A DNA stretch of 64,000 nt from contig JAYKKI010000076.1 in assembly GCA_039881145.1 (NCBI GenBank), positions 9,851,001 to 9,915,000 of the forward strand, in the 5' to 3' direction. A program made the position numbers and the translations under genes. Shown here in pieces: positions 50,101-63,870 of this stretch. How positions within the stretch are numbered: position 1 is the stretch's first letter; every line of letters starts with the position of its first letter. Under the pieces are notes generated by a model. The model did no database searches. It had not been told where the DNA came from and saw nothing but the letters and a program-made list of their open reading frames with translations. This DNA comes from Druceiella hillmani (Eukaryota; Arthropoda; Insecta; Lepidoptera; Hepialidae).

Positions 50101-52410
50101 GTGAGATGCCCCTTGTATCAGATTGTGTAAACCTTTCACTATTCGGACACAATTGCTTGACCGGGCACGGTTAACGTATCAGGTGTCTTGAGAAATAACA
50201 GAAAGTATTTTATGATTATTAAAAATATTTGTTCAATTATTCATTTGTACTTAACTAAAATATATCGTATCAAAAATGATCGTATTATTTTGTTAACAAA
50301 TTCCGAAAAAATTATTCCTGGCAGTACAATAATGATTTTAAATGGTTACTAAAATAACTAAAAGTCGGTTTTCTAATTGCTAAAGAAACGTAAGCAATAA
50401 AAGATAAAATATTTTCGGAAACTAAAGTCAGATTTTCTACAAATGATACCGGTACAAATGATTTCTAAATCTCGGTCTCAGGTCTACATATGATAAATAT
50501 AAACACGCTCACACTTGCAACCTCACATTTTGATTCGTTAAAATTAAATTGATAAAATATTGTACCTTAGCCGTTTGATGAAAGGCTGATACGAATTCAA
50601 AATATTTAATCGTTTTTTGCAATTAAACTTGATTTTTTAATATTTTTAGACAATTTCCATAGTCGCGTTTCCCGGAAATTAAACAGTAAATAAAATTTGA
50701 AAACTTCACGGCTCATTTTCCTGTTCATCGGCACAATTAATACTTTTGCAAAAGCGCTGTGTTTACTTCGTGAACTCTGCCACTAAGACGATGAAAACTT
50801 TCCTTGCTCTTTCCAGTTCCCATTAGAGGGGGTATGATTTTAAATAAGAAAGCACTTTGTTATTCGGCGAATTCCTTTTACTTTACATTAAATTTCTTTT
50901 TAACCTATTTTATTCAACTCTTTGTTTTGAAAATGATAGTGCTGGATGAGTGGAAAAGTTTGCAGCCTGGGTATGAAAATGAATAGAACAGTTTATGAAA
51001 TGATTTCCTTTCCTCAACTGCTTTCTTTATTTTCTGTTTGGTTTCTAAAACTATTACATTAATCATCATAATATGTTTCCTCTAGGCTCTCAAAATACGC
51101 GTCGACTACAGCTCTGACTTTTTCATTTGATGTAAATTCTTGTCCACAAAAGTTTTTTTATTAAGAAGAGATATGAAAATCAAACTTTTCAATATAAGGT
51201 AAATAAGGAAAATGTGGCAGAAGTTCGAAACCAAAATTATAGATTTCAATTATAGTTTCAAAAAATGTATCAGCATGCGCGTTTTTTCTGGTGAAACAAA
51301 ACCCTTCTTCTTAGCATTTCTTGCAATTTTTTCTTTTCTTTTCGTAAAGCAGCTGCTGTAAATACTTTATGTGTTTAATTGAGTGTATGACGGAAACCTA
51401 TAGTAGGCCATCGATCGCAGTAATTTCCTTCGAGTCTTAGAAACTGATGTCTATGCTTCATTTAACGACAAAATCAATTTGGCTTCGTTTAAAATCGGTG
51501 ATCGCAACTTTCTTCAATTAAATTGTTAAATAAAAACATTAGTCCTTATTAGGTATAAGGCTTCACAAAAGTCAAAGATATTGAAGTTAATTTAACTGAC
51601 CCAAGATGTTTGCGATAAATAAATTATTTATCAAGATACTTTTCGAATTTTTTTTGGAAATTTGACTTTAAGAATTACTAAACTAAAATTTGACGCAGAA
51701 ACTAAATAGAATAAGGCAGCTATAATTTTAAAATTGTAACCTCGGTCAGAAAAAAGAAACTCATGTTGACTTCATATTATTTCAACGAATGAGAAGAAAA
51801 AACAATGTCTGCAGAAGAAAAAGCTTAGTACAGCTTGCATTTATTGCAAAAAGTTCCGCACTCAATCGTGGTTTAGATAATTTACGCTCTGGTTTCCATG
51901 TAAGAATCACCACTATGCTGAATGCAAGTCTATCAAAAATTTTCCAATAATTTTTTGCAATATAGAGATAAGTCAAAAGAATATTTCTTTAAATACCGTT
52001 AAGACAACGCGTGTAATTCAGTGTCATTGGATAAAATGGTTTTTATTTTTAATTTTATCTTCGGAACTGATCACGAAAATATCACATTGATATTATTTAT
52101 CATACTATGACAATTAAAATCACAATAGGCACCCAATCACAATCACAATAACACAACCTCTGCGACTAAACATTTTTAATGGTTATGATGTATTATCACT
52201 GGTTGTGGACAAAATTGGGCTGTTATTTTGCAACGCATATTCGGTTCATGAACTTTATTGCAGAAATTTTGAAGAAGTGAATTGTCAGTAACTTATGGAG
52301 AAATTGACATACAATCGACATCAAAAGTTAAAGGTGGGGTAATTCTTACAAAGTATTAAAAACATTTAGATTTAACCTTCTTTGTGGAACAATTTATCCA
52401 TTAATGGTAA
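50101..52410. other. spacer outside the palindrome, last part
   Basis: No gene supported. The small frames at 50,804-50,986 (+) and 51,782-51,976 (-) have no recognised domain. Near 52,090-52,160 there are repeated ATCACAAT words. Confidence 0.4.
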
Positions 52411-53382
52411 CTTCTGGTAGTTGTTACTTTGCAAAATAAGTACACGACCGACCATATCAGAGTCCGATGTTGCGCTCTGAAGTTGAACAATGGGACTCCT
52501 TATCGGATGGTAGTAAATGAGGGTTTAAGTATATTTTTTAGCCATTTCTCTCCATCGCATTCGAGATAGTTTCAAAAAAACATAAGTCGTTAATGAAGGG
52601 TATTTAAAATTTCATTCACACTTTTGGAATTGTCAATTCAGTACGAAGTTAGACATGAAAATAAAGGGACGGTATACTGAAATTAATTTGGTGTAATGCA
52701 CAAAAAGGCTTGTTTGAAAAGCAAGTTGCTTCATTATATTTACTGCGTAATTTGCGCCAAATATGTTTACCTATAGATTTTATCATTATTAATAACAGTA
52801 ACAGTTAAATTATGTTAAAGGGTATTTAATCTTGATAATTCTGTAAATAAATGTATTTCAATGGATATTTGTACCGCCCGCCCATCTAATTGTCAAACTT
52901 GTTTTTTGATATACAATTGAATTTTCATTTCATTTTAATTAAAAACCATTATCTACATGCTCACAGTTCCAATCGCAAGCTACTTTCCACCTGCCATTAT
53001 TTTTTTTCTATCCCTTAATTCTTTAAATTTATAACATTTTTTTTTATAGTCTTCCGATAAAAAAAGTTTCTAAGATCTAGTTATTATGTATTTTTATGCA
53101 GAAGAAAATTTAAAAAAAATATAGTTATTCAAATGAGAAATTGTTCATATTTTTTCAAACTATAGATAAGGTATATCTAGGTTTTACTTTCATATACTAC
53201 AAAGAATATAACAATAAGGAAAACCTATATAAAACTCTTCATTACTTATTATCTGATTTACTTGGTCTAACACTTATATTTCACGAAAATTCATACCTTA
53301 AAATTCTACACTGGACAATTTTGTTTAAAATCATACAAAAACTGAATATATTTGGTGTTCATTTTATAGAAATTCAGTATAA

Positions 53383-53564
53383 ATTAATTTTTAACAATTA
53401 AATGAAATTACGTGATGTAGTATTATTCCTACTTTATTTAAAAAATGTTCCACGAGCTAGGTCTCGTTGTATGATTCAATCTTTACAAATTCCTCACAAA
53501 GAATTTAAATAAAATAGAAGTAATACTAAATCACGTAGGATCATTTGATTGTTAAAAATTAAAT
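53383..53564. mobile_element. MITE-like element, copy 3
   Basis: TTAATTTTTAACAATTAAAT and ACGTGATGTAGTATTATTCC on the left face AATACTAAATCACGTAGGAT and GTTAAAAATTAAAT on the right. Third full member of the family. Confidence 0.65.
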
Positions 53565-56059
53565 CATACGAAAAGTTAACGTCTTGGTAATTTTTTGTAT
53601 GATTTCAAACTGTATGATTTTATTTTAAGTATTAGTTTTATTAGAGAAAACTTTAAACACCACAAAACATAACTCAGCAGATTCCTAGAAATAATTGATG
53701 AAAGTTAAATGATATTATCTTGTTTAAAATTTGATTGACAATCGAAATAATCATATTTTTGGCAAATATGGAAAAACAACGTTAACTTCACGTTTCTATA
53801 ACGATTACCCGATTGTTATTAATATTGATGAACCCATGACCTATTTGCATAAATTAATCAATACTAAGTTAGAAACGAAAAAACAATTATTTAAATACGC
53901 AACTTTTGGCGTGTGTGTTTGAAATGATCACTTAGTTAATTATATTTAATATATCGGTCTACCAAAAATTATGAAAATTAAAGTAATAAAATGTACTGAA
54001 AATGATATTAATAATGTGTTATAACTTACACCTATTTGTGTCGAAATATTTTGTAAGCAACAAAAATTTACCAGTTATGCGATCTTATTAACCGCAAGTA
54101 ATAATAAAGTAATCAAATAGAGTATCACTTAAGGAAACAATTATGAAAAACGTCTTGGCACAGTTAAACTACGAAAACTATCTTGGACACAGTTTACATG
54201 AGTTAAGATCGACAGATTATCAAAATATCTATTTAAACCTAGTTGACTTACCAGAAATATGACACTCGGCAGAATATGAATAAAAAAATGCTTTCCGAAT
54301 TCCTAAAGAAAATCACTCTAAATTTTCGATTAATTGTTTTTTTCTGGGGCAGATTCTAGAGTAAAATTACATGTTATTAAGTTTATATTTTAGTTTATAA
54401 TTTTGTATCAAATTTGTCTTCATTTGTAGATAAATCTAATCAAGTCTCTTAAACTATAACTTAGGTTAATTTGAATTTGTCATTAAATTCATTTTTTAAG
54501 AAGATATTCTATATAAATACAAAAAAATTCTTCGTTGTTGTTTGTTTTGAATTAAAGTTTCATTTACCACTAGGGTAAAGGATTTTATTAGAGTCATAAA
54601 TATACAAAGAATGAAAGAATTATTATAGAATTTCCTTTCCGTTTGATCTATCCCGAATTAATCGATAGTATATAGAAATCTGAAAAGCAACTCTGTGCTA
54701 TCCATTCCTCCAATAGTTATAAAACTAATGAAACCCTTTTCAGTCAAAAGTATCATATATGCTTAGTATACTTGTGTAGTTTTTATGTCATTAATGCCAG
54801 ACATAAATATTGAATACACTTTCGTTCTTAAATAACACGCATTAAATTTAGGTTTCATTTCTTCGTAAATTACGCTTATTAATCCCATGCTAGTTTTTTA
54901 TTTAAATACTGATTTCATTTAATAATTTACAAAATTAATAATAATAGTTCGACTATTTAGGATGATTCCAGGACTTCCATCATATAAAACGAAGACCTAT
55001 GTTTTCTTTATGTTTATTCGAATATTTAAAAAAATCATTAATGCTTGCAGATTCAATTTTCAATTTTATTTTTAATTATGAATGCAGAAGAATAAGACAT
55101 CACAATAAAAAAAATATTTCGACAGTAAGGTATAGAAATAGTTTCCGCTCTTCGCTAAGGTGAAAAGAAAAAAAACTGTTCTGTTTTGTGTCACTTTCTT
55201 TTACTACGGTTAATATCATAAGTTCAACGTACAAGAAACAATTTAACTTGACACCTGCCAAACATTTTGCAAAGCAAGTTGCCTATGAAATGCATGCAAA
55301 GTATGTTACTAATTTTTTTTTGTAGATCAGATGCATATCATCGGATGACATGGCGCTAAGTTTAACATTTTGTCTTCAATTATAGACATTATCTTCTAAA
55401 TCCGTGTGTATTTTGATACTTTTAAATAAAGCCATCTTTTGGTGTTTAATAAAATTGTAAACGTTGCATCGGCGGGTATTTTTACATTAGCAGTTACTTC
55501 AATCATATTATATGCAAGTACATGATCAAATAAACCCATCCAGAGAATTTATCGGAAAATAACTTTCCCCACAGCTCAACATTTAATATCTATCTGGGTA
55601 TTGTCTCGTGCACCTGACAGTGTAGGCTAAGATTCTTTCTATTTGAGTTCTTGAAGTTTTAGATTTCTGCATATCATTCAGTATAACTTACACCTTGTTT
55701 CTATTTAGCCCTTTTTCGACGTGCTTTGTCACTTTTTCACACACATTTGCCTCATTTTGAAGATTATGGGAGCCCCCACTATTATAAAAAAAATTTATAA
55801 CAAACATACCCTTGGTTTATAGAAAACTTCTTTTAAAACTTGTAGCTCTACATAATGTGGTTTTCGGCACAATAGCTTATTTTTTTCTTACAACTTCGTC
55901 CCATTCACTTTCTGGAATCATACTTATTTTGTATACTCCAAAACATAAAATATAGAAATATTGTTCAAACAAATATTTGAAATGGGCGCTATGCCTTTTC
56001 TTGAAAATCATTCAAATAATTAATACCATTCAATTCTATGATACAGGCCTAATTTAATG

Positions 56060-56450
56060 TCAGTTTACATAATAGTTACGAATGCACCTTTTGAATTTGC
56101 TCCCAACAATATTGCAGGGACGATACTTGGAATCAGATTGATCCTGATGTTTTTGCTGAATATGTTTTTTAATAAATTTCTATTTAAGTTCTCCACTAAA
56201 TATTTTACCGAAATTTTAATAAAGCTTGCAATACATACACAAATTTATCAGTTTCTCGAACGTTCCAGAAACTGATAAATTTGTATAAACCTTTCAGAGA
56301 TTATTTTGTTGCGCTAAATATGATTATTTCTCCTGCTTTCGATGGGGCATTTTTCATATATTCCAGTTCACTAACGTTATCCAAGCCACATTGTTCACTA
56401 TATTATTCGGAATAACTGTTAGTTCTTTCTACCTGGTTTTATAAGTAACA
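56060..56450 (-). pseudogene. frame remnant of unknown origin, copy 3
   Basis: Counterpart of 40,865-41,254 with an in-frame TAA and a replaced internal segment (the hairpin at 56,239). The 72-codon plus-strand frame here is the opposite strand of this remnant and is not supported. Confidence 0.3.
56239..56284. repeat. perfect 18-bp-stem hairpin, copy 3 only
   Basis: ACAAATTTATCAGTTTCT, a 10-base loop CGAACGTTCC, then the exact reverse complement. Copies 1 and 2 have unrelated text at this place. Confidence 0.9.
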
Positions 56451-57769
56451 AGGTGAATAATCCAAGTTGCCCTGTCGTAGCAAGGACTTATCCTTTTTTT
56501 TCTAAGAAGGCGTAACTTCTACGAACCTTGATAGGTGCGTTGTATGTATTGTCATGCTGGTTCATATTTTTATACTTTTACATCATTCGGTATCAATGTA
56601 GCGCTTTCAGGCACCATCAAATATGTTTTTGTAGAAAAAATCTGAAAAAAATTATATTGATTTAATTAAAAATTATATTGATTTAGAGTAGATAATACTT
56701 TACATGTCATTAGGTGAACTTATGTATAGGCAAGAGTATGTATTCTAACATTATAATATTATTGTATTGTAAAATAGTAATATTATTGTATTATTATCCA
56801 AAACGATTTTCTAAGCGTCACAATACTCTTGGTGGTATGATATTCCGTTACTCATAATAAAAAAATTAGGGTACCATCTTTCTTAGAGATCACCCATTAA
56901 TCCCTCTTAATAACATTTTAGACAAATGTAGTTCAGCCTTGCTTTTCATTGTCTACTAATTTTTGTTGCAGGTTTAAAGTTGTCTCTTTGAGATTAATTT
57001 TCCCATTTCTTATGGAGAGATTATCTGTACTTGCCAAACAATGTTTGAACTACAAATTATCTCTTGGTCCATAGTATTTTTCAAATTATTGCTCCTGGCT
57101 GCATGCTTAGATTTTGCGCATTGAGATAAAATATATTATTTATTTGTATCACAGCATTTAAAAAATAATTTCGTTCTCTGGTAGCCAAGAAACCCATTCT
57201 TGACAAATACATTAATATCTAAAATATAAAAGACATAAATGTATTTGTTACGATTTTTAATGTACAATACTATTAAAATTTGTAGCTTCTATGCTATATC
57301 CTTAAGTTTTATATACTGATATGCTTAATTTTTTCCCTATGAAGGTATTTATGAAACCACATTTGAACCAAAGAGTGTGCAATGGTATTAATAAATGTTC
57401 GAATTGTCAAAAAGGAGTAAACAAATATTGACTAAATTTGAACAAGTGTATTTGAAGGTCGAACGCAGTTGAAATATGGATTTTTTCACCTACTTTCTAC
57501 TCCATTTCTAGCAAAAGTAAAGAAATTAACCACACTATGTCTGGCTGAAAAATATTTTATGCATTCTCTACGCTCTGCTTAAAAAAGTTAAGATTATTTT
57601 GAAATAAATATTATTCAGACAGGACTTGACAACCTCAAGTTTTAAGTTGACCCAAAAAATGCATGAATATAATTTTAAGACCCTTTTATTGTGAACAGAA
57701 TAAGAAAAGAATATTTCACACTGTCGAAATATCATCACGTGGCCAACAAGTACTTTTCTATATTTTACA

Positions 57770-57960
57770 ATGAGGGCAAAATACATTTTCATTAAGGGCG
57801 CCGCCCTGAATTGCGTCGCTATTGAGTTTGGAATTAATTTCGAGTTCATTCTTCTTCTTTCGCGACCCAATTCAAATTAAAAGTTTCGTCTACGTTTGGG
57901 TCGGCGGACGAGGTATCATTCTCTTCGTTTATTGGAAATGTTGTATCTCACTTTCTGACG
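57770..57960 (+). repeat. GC-richer block shared with copy 1
   Basis: Inverted partner of 25,160-25,330 (AAGGGCGCCGCCCTGAATTG, GGGTCGGCGGACGAGG). Copy 2 has lost it. Confidence 0.5.
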
Positions 57961-57990
57961 GGATTTCTTTATTGCTCTCTCTACATATTT

Positions 57991-57993
<3 letters not shown>

Positions 57994-58061
<68 letters not shown>
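57994..58061. repeat. (TA)n microsatellite, copy 3
   Basis: Pure TA run. Copy 1 has only a short ATACATATAAGCCAATATAT segment at the matching place, so it is an expansion specific to copy 3 or lost from copy 1. Confidence 0.95.
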
Positions 58062-58065
<4 letters not shown>

Positions 58066-58178
58066 AGGTTTTTTTATTCAGAAGAATGGGCTGAATCACT
58101 CTTAGAAAAAACATTTTAAGAAATAATATTGTCTAAACCGACACTTTAGATTTTTATGTGCGATTGTTCAATTAGCGA

Positions 58179-58182
<4 letters not shown>

Positions 58183-58218
<36 letters not shown>
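58183..58218. repeat. short (TA)n microsatellite, copy 3
   Basis: TA run in the 58,100-58,285 stretch, which corresponds to the place of the Helitron insertion in copy 1. Confidence 0.95.
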
Positions 58219-58220
<2 letters not shown>

Positions 58221-58284
58221 CATTTAAAAAAGAGAATGTATTAAATATTTTAATTATTAGAGTAAATATATAATGTAATTACCC

Positions 58285-59022
58285 ATTCTAAAATACCTCC
58301 TACCCTATAATCACCAATTGACTTTGCTTACTTCTAAATTTGTTTCAAAATATGCAAGTGATAATGTTTGATAAAATATTTTTATGGGCATGTCATGCAG
58401 TGTTATTTTAATTTGACGTAAACTTAATATTTAATCAGTTATCGGTCTCATATAGGATGCGTAAGATATTGATATCATACTCCTTATCTTATGAGAACCA
58501 CATTATTTTACCTCTTAGTAAATTTAAGCAAAAAAAAAAAAAAATACTACACAGTTCTGTACATTTTACATTATACATTGGTAAATTCATTTACACTGAA
58601 TAAATCATATTGAGAGTAAACCTGGTACTTTCTCATTCTGAAATTTTCGAATTTATTTTTTTTACTATTTCTGCTTTGAGAAAAAGAACTTAGTACAAGT
58701 ATTAATATGGAGTATGAGACCCTGACACTTACTTAATAATGTGTACATAATAACATATCCTAATATCGTATTCAATAAGTTTTTTACTGCGATGAAAAAT
58801 AAATAATTCGGCAACACTGTCCATAATATCTCCAGAAACCTGTATCTGTGCACGGAATGTAACAAATAATATTTCTACTACTCACACACACGATCTGGAG
58901 CAACAAGCTAAGTAATGAAACATATTTCAGATACATTCAGATTGATGCACAAGCTCACCTTTTGGAATAAAAGACCTCTTCTTCGTTATAAGAATATGTG
59001 AATATGTTATTTACGTGTCTAT
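58285..59022 (+). repeat. inner block Y of the unit, copy 3
   Basis: Inverted partner of 22,552-23,430 in copy 1, lost from copy 2. Confidence 0.7.
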
Positions 59023-60335
59023 ATTTTGTAATGTCACAATGACCGATTGTCTTTTATTTCACTCTCGGGTTTAAGAAACACTTTTAATTTCAGTTTCAGA
59101 AAGCACTTATTATTGAAGCACGGCACATTATTCGCCATGTCAGCCCTCGTTTAATGTAGGAACGCGCAACTTGTTTAGATTTTATAGGAAAATACCCTAA
59201 ACATTTTTTTTAAACGATTACGAAAGGAAAACGATTTACAAAAGAAAATAATTTCACTCGTTTTTGAAAAATACAATTTTTTTTCTGTAAAACCTTCAAT
59301 TTTGAGACTGGATATAAAATGAAACATATCCAGAAATATTTATAATAAACTGTCTAATATATTATAAGGTCTTAAAGCCCGTATAGACTACGACACTAAT
59401 TGCGACACAAATGTCTGATACCAATTTCTGTATCGTTCACATAAAAGTCAGTTTGGGTGTCGCAGAAATTGTTCGAACATTGATGTTACTACACAAGTAT
59501 CTCGACTGTTCGGAACAACACAACTGTCACGTCGCTCGGATACTATGGAGAAACGATGTACAGCGGCAGTCGTAATTTTGCGCGCTTCAATAAAGAAACA
59601 ACGTAAATAAAATAGAAAAATATAAATCCAACAATAGATACAAAGAAGAAGAGAATTCGGAACTTATTCTAGATTATTAAATGTATTACGATATGAAGGC
59701 CCAAATCATTTTCTTTTAATAATTATTTCAAAAAAGGACTATTTTGAAGCACATTTTCTCATATAAGAACCTAAAGGAAACCTAAAAACTATAAAAGAAT
59801 ATATATTAAAAACAGCACATAGATCGTTATGACATATTTATTTCACTAGAAAGAAAAATCATTAGTCTGACGGAAACGTCTTTTTCAAAAATATTTTAAT
59901 TAAAAAAAAATATTGATATGAAAAAAAGGCGCAATTTTTTACAGTTGCTAATCACTCTAGCACTTTATTTTTATTATTTTAATTTTATTAAGACTAGCTG
60001 ACCCGTGCGAAGTCTTCGCACTATATCGCCATCTAGCGTGTTCCAAGTATACAATTTGGCTAAGATATTTGATGTGTCGCCCACAGATGGCGCTCATGCC
60101 AATTGTTATAAAAATTAATTATTTTATTAACAAAAAGATTTTTTTCGAATTTTTTTATATTTTTCGCCCAAAGTAGAAAACATAAGCTTTAAGTGGGTAT
60201 TTTTTTTATTTTTTTTGGTGCAGTAGTTAAAGAGATCTAGCCGCTCGACCAAAAAACACCTTTTAGAAATAATATATTTAGATACCAAAACCAACAAGTC
60301 AAATAAACTACCACTGAGCGCTTCAGCAATAATCA
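59023..60335. repeat. segment shared by copies 2 and 3, absent from copy 1
   Basis: In copy 1 the flanks (ending in ACGTGT and starting at ACCCAGGTAT) are only about 50 bases apart near 22,500-22,552. Copy 2 keeps the right part (41,848-42,385), without the insertion at 59,995. Around 59,380-59,560 the text is GC-richer (AAAGCCCGTATAGACTACG, GACACTAATTGCGACAC), resembling ends of small DNA transposons, but no partner end was found. Confidence 0.55.
59995..60290 (+). mobile_element. SINE/LINE-like insertion, copy 3 only
   Basis: Begins ACTAGCTGACCCGTGCGAAG, a start I associate with an interspersed repeat widespread in insects, and continues with TATCGCCATCTAGCG and GTCGCCCACAGATGGCGCTC. It is absent at the matching point in copy 2, which reads ATTTTATTGACATACCAAAA near 42,318 and so shows the empty site. 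The target duplication is not clear. Confidence 0.6.
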
Positions 60336-60493
60336 ACATTACCCAGGTATATAATATAAATATAATTGCGCATCTATATTTGAGTAATCTAGACTATTAT
60401 AATTTCAATCAGCAGTGACATAAAATTTACAATGTAAATCTTTAATTTTGATTTTAATTAAATAGTAAAAGTACACTTTCATACACCCATATT

Positions 60494-60496
<3 letters not shown>

Positions 60497-60547
<51 letters not shown>

Positions 60548-60550
60548 TAT
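60497..60550. repeat. (TA)n microsatellite, copy 3
   Basis: Pure TA run, partner of 42,921-42,983. Confidence 0.95.
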
Positions 60551-61009
60551 ACGTGCACGCACGCTTATTATTCTCACACGTAATTTACTTTAATATCCCC
60601 GTACTAAATAAAAATTACTGTTGTTTATACAAGTTTCGGTAAATCACTGTGACAAATTACTACGAACATATTAATATTGAAACGTCCCTTCGTTTGCTTA
60701 TTTGTTTTTCTTTCACGTCCGAATAGCCAAACGGATTTCAATAAAATTTTCTAAATAGGAGACGTGAGTCCTAAGTTAAAACACAGGTTTTGTGGAATTA
60801 TAAAATTTATTTATAAGAGCAGAATAATAAACATCAACTCTAATAAAAAATAATTCATGGCACTGTAGTAGAGACAACCATCACGTAATTCACACAATGC
60901 GCACTGTTCCACAACAAATATTAAATGTTGCCTGGAAAATTATTTTCAAAATCATAATTACTACGTAATTTTATAGTTCGGTCATTTGCAATATTTACGT
61001 ATTTCTTTG

Positions 61010-61440
61010 AAAATTGTATTTTTTTCATTTTCCTAACGCCATGCAGCGAAGTTAGGGTAAGAAATTATTTTTAATATAAGTCCGTGTTGGTCAAAGCTTT
61101 TGTAAAACCTAAATATGTGAAATTTTATAAACATTTTCCAGAGATTTTCCATGTACAATTTGAACCCGCCTTGGACCCAGTAGGCGTGCAGCGAAGTGAC
61201 AAAAAGACGTAACATGGTCTCGTCCAGCGGCCTTGATTTATTTAGCAATCCAGTGTCGGACCCTCGTCACCCACCCTTATAGACGACAGCATGGAAACTT
61301 TACCGAGATGAGCGAGACATTCTGATGAGTAACAAAACTGGTTACGCACTACAGTTTAAAGACACTGATGACAAGATTGAAGCACAATACATTCTTCATA
61401 TAATTTTGATTTGGGCGACAAGAATTGTGCTTCGGATTCC
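61010..61440 (-). repeat. GC-richer block of the unit, copy 3
   Basis: Partner of 43,440-43,870 and 21,470-21,901. A 71-codon frame (61,033-61,248) shares the peptide LFVTSLHA with the other copies, but indels break the longer frame. Confidence 0.5.
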
Positions 61441-61727
61441 TATTATTTCATTAAATGATTTCTCAATTACATAAAGGTATTGACTGTATTAAAATTTAAA
61501 TAAATAGCCATTGCCGACAAAAAGTGCGAATATAATGGATTAAGTCAAAAATTAAAGTAACTTAACGTTAACCTTTTTAATTTTTTAGGCAACTTATTTT
61601 GAAGGACAGGTAGAATAAAACAAATTCAAAACTATGATTTTTTTATTTTAAGACTTTTCATTTTACTGATCAAAAATATTCACTAATCAAAATGTATTTC
61701 CTACGTGTATTTCAAAAGAAATCGATC

Positions 61728-61800
61728 GTACAAATTAATACGTCCAAATTAGAATTAGTACGTCCAAATTAGAATTAGTAAGTACAAATTAGACCGTACA
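61728..61800 (+). repeat. 20-bp tandem repeat, copy 3 only
   Basis: CGTCCAAATTAGAATTAGTA occurs twice exactly (61,741-61,760 and 61,761-61,780). It is preceded by CGTACAAATTAATA and followed by AGTACAAATTAGACCGTACA. Confidence 0.9.
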
Positions 61801-62767
61801 ATTAGTAGTCCCCAAACTTTCTCAATTTTTTTCATTTTAAAATTGTGACCTTGCAACGTTTTATTTTAAAAATGAAAGCATCACGAATGTAAAATACGGT
61901 CGTATTAAAATATTAGAAACAATTTTATAACAAATTTGCAGAAAGAATAACAAGAATATTAGGGAAAAATAAAGATTATTACAAAATGATCATATGGGCA
62001 ATTAAAATATCGATAATGCGATAAGAGAAACATCACTTGACTCGTCAAACAAGTTGTGTTTGTACTCAAGCAATCAATTGGATTCGGAAATATAATTGAA
62101 AAAGGAACACGATTTTTTACTTCTAGATGATACGGACTTTGGCAATTACAATATCTGATAGTGTTAGTATTCACCTTCGGTAGGCAACAGAAATATTCAA
62201 TCAAATTTTCTACTCAACAAATCATTTAAATTCAATTTTTACCTTTAAAGGTTACTTGAATATTTTTTTATTGGAATAGATGTGATTTAATAATGGCATG
62301 TAATTACGAACAAAACTTAAAAAACGCGTATAAAATTTTGAAATAATATTTACTTAAACAGAAAACATTATTGATTTAAACTAATATTAAACTGCTCGCC
62401 AAGTATAGAAGATGTCCAAAAAAATAATGAGAAATATTTAAATTAAAAGTAACATAATATTAGATTATATCCATAAAACTATAAGTGAAGAAATTATTCA
62501 GCTTCTTACAATACAAAACTAAGCGTGTTGCTAAGTTGAAACGCACAAAATACTTTTTGGATTAAATGTAATATTAATATTAAGTAAGTAATTCTAGGCA
62601 TTCAGTATAAATTTTGAAACCTTAATTGTAGAACAGAAAAATACGTATTTTAAAGTTATACATATTTTAATGTTAGTTTACAGCTAAAAAATAACGCTGA
62701 AAATATTCGAAAGTGAACACACATTGTTCTTGCGTTACTAGCACTTTGGCGTGACTATCACTACACA

Positions 62768-62777
62768 TGTATGTATG

Positions 62778-62825
<48 letters not shown>
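62768..62825. repeat. (TA)n microsatellite, copy 3
   Basis: TA run with an ATACA interruption, directly before the conserved CTCTGTGTGTAGCCTCTAGA. Copies 1 and 2 have only short ATATA stretches here (about 20,065 and 45,185). Confidence 0.95.
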
Positions 62826-62828
<3 letters not shown>

Positions 62829-63494
62829 CTGTGTGTAGCCTCTAGAGCCAGAACGGGTAATCCGATATGAACAAATGAAATATCATAAGAATTATCTTAA
62901 CTTTCCGAGTTTTCTTAGTTAGATGACATCACAATTAATGCATTGTCGCAGTCGCCATTTTGTTCAGTATTAATAAATTAAGATTCCAAAAAGCCACCAA
63001 AATGGACGGTGGGGTGATTTGAGAAATATATATTATGTAAGTTATAATATATTTAATAAAAAATGTTAAGTCTTGCCATTCAATATTGTTTAAAACTTGA
63101 CTTAAGACTATCCGGTAATGTTCAAATGAAAAATTTACTTTTTATACAAAGTTATGGTATTTTATAAATCATTTTCAAAAATATGACGTTTATGTCCTCT
63201 CATTAAGAAATTAATTTTTAGCTATCTTTTTAAAAATCGGCTTATTTTCCACATATGTTTGTACCAATGTATATACGTATATGTGTATGTGTGTGTGTGT
63301 CTAGGTTGCCACAATATTTTTTGTAGTCTTCTTGTTTTTTTCATATTCATTTCTACCTTTGTTCCGAAGAGTATTTTCAATGCAATAGCAGCAAATTATA
63401 AATTTAGAAAGGAAAAATACGCACATTTAATATGAAACTGACTCGAATTTAACTTTTGGAGAATATGATTTATGAATATGTAATGAAATCATGT

Positions 63495-63495
<1 letters not shown>

Positions 63496-63567
<72 letters not shown>
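63496..63567. repeat. (TA)n microsatellite, copy 3
   Basis: Pure TA run, partner of 19,303-19,351 and 45,893-45,961. Confidence 0.95.
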
Positions 63568-63571
<4 letters not shown>

Positions 63572-63769
63572 TTGATGAGAGCATATCAAGGTCGTGTACT
63601 TGAAGTTTCACAATAAAATATGCCCAGCCTAAATGAAGTTTAAATTCAAATGTTGTTAATTTTCGGGATAGTCTTTTCGCAAATTTAAAGTATTCCGAAC
63701 TAATTCCGTCCAACATGAACTTAAAATATTTAATCTCATTAGGGATAGAAGTTTTTCCATTGAAATAAT

Positions 63770-63870
63770 ATATTAGCTGGGTCTACACGTGTGTATGCTG
63801 ATAAGTTTACGTCGGTAGCTATTAGCAAATACCCGTAAACAAACAACTTGTGTGTGGATGTTTATGAAGT
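63770..63870 (+). repeat. conserved outer block with hairpins, copy 3
   Basis: Partner of 46,185-46,290 with about five differences over 100 bases. Confidence 0.6.
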
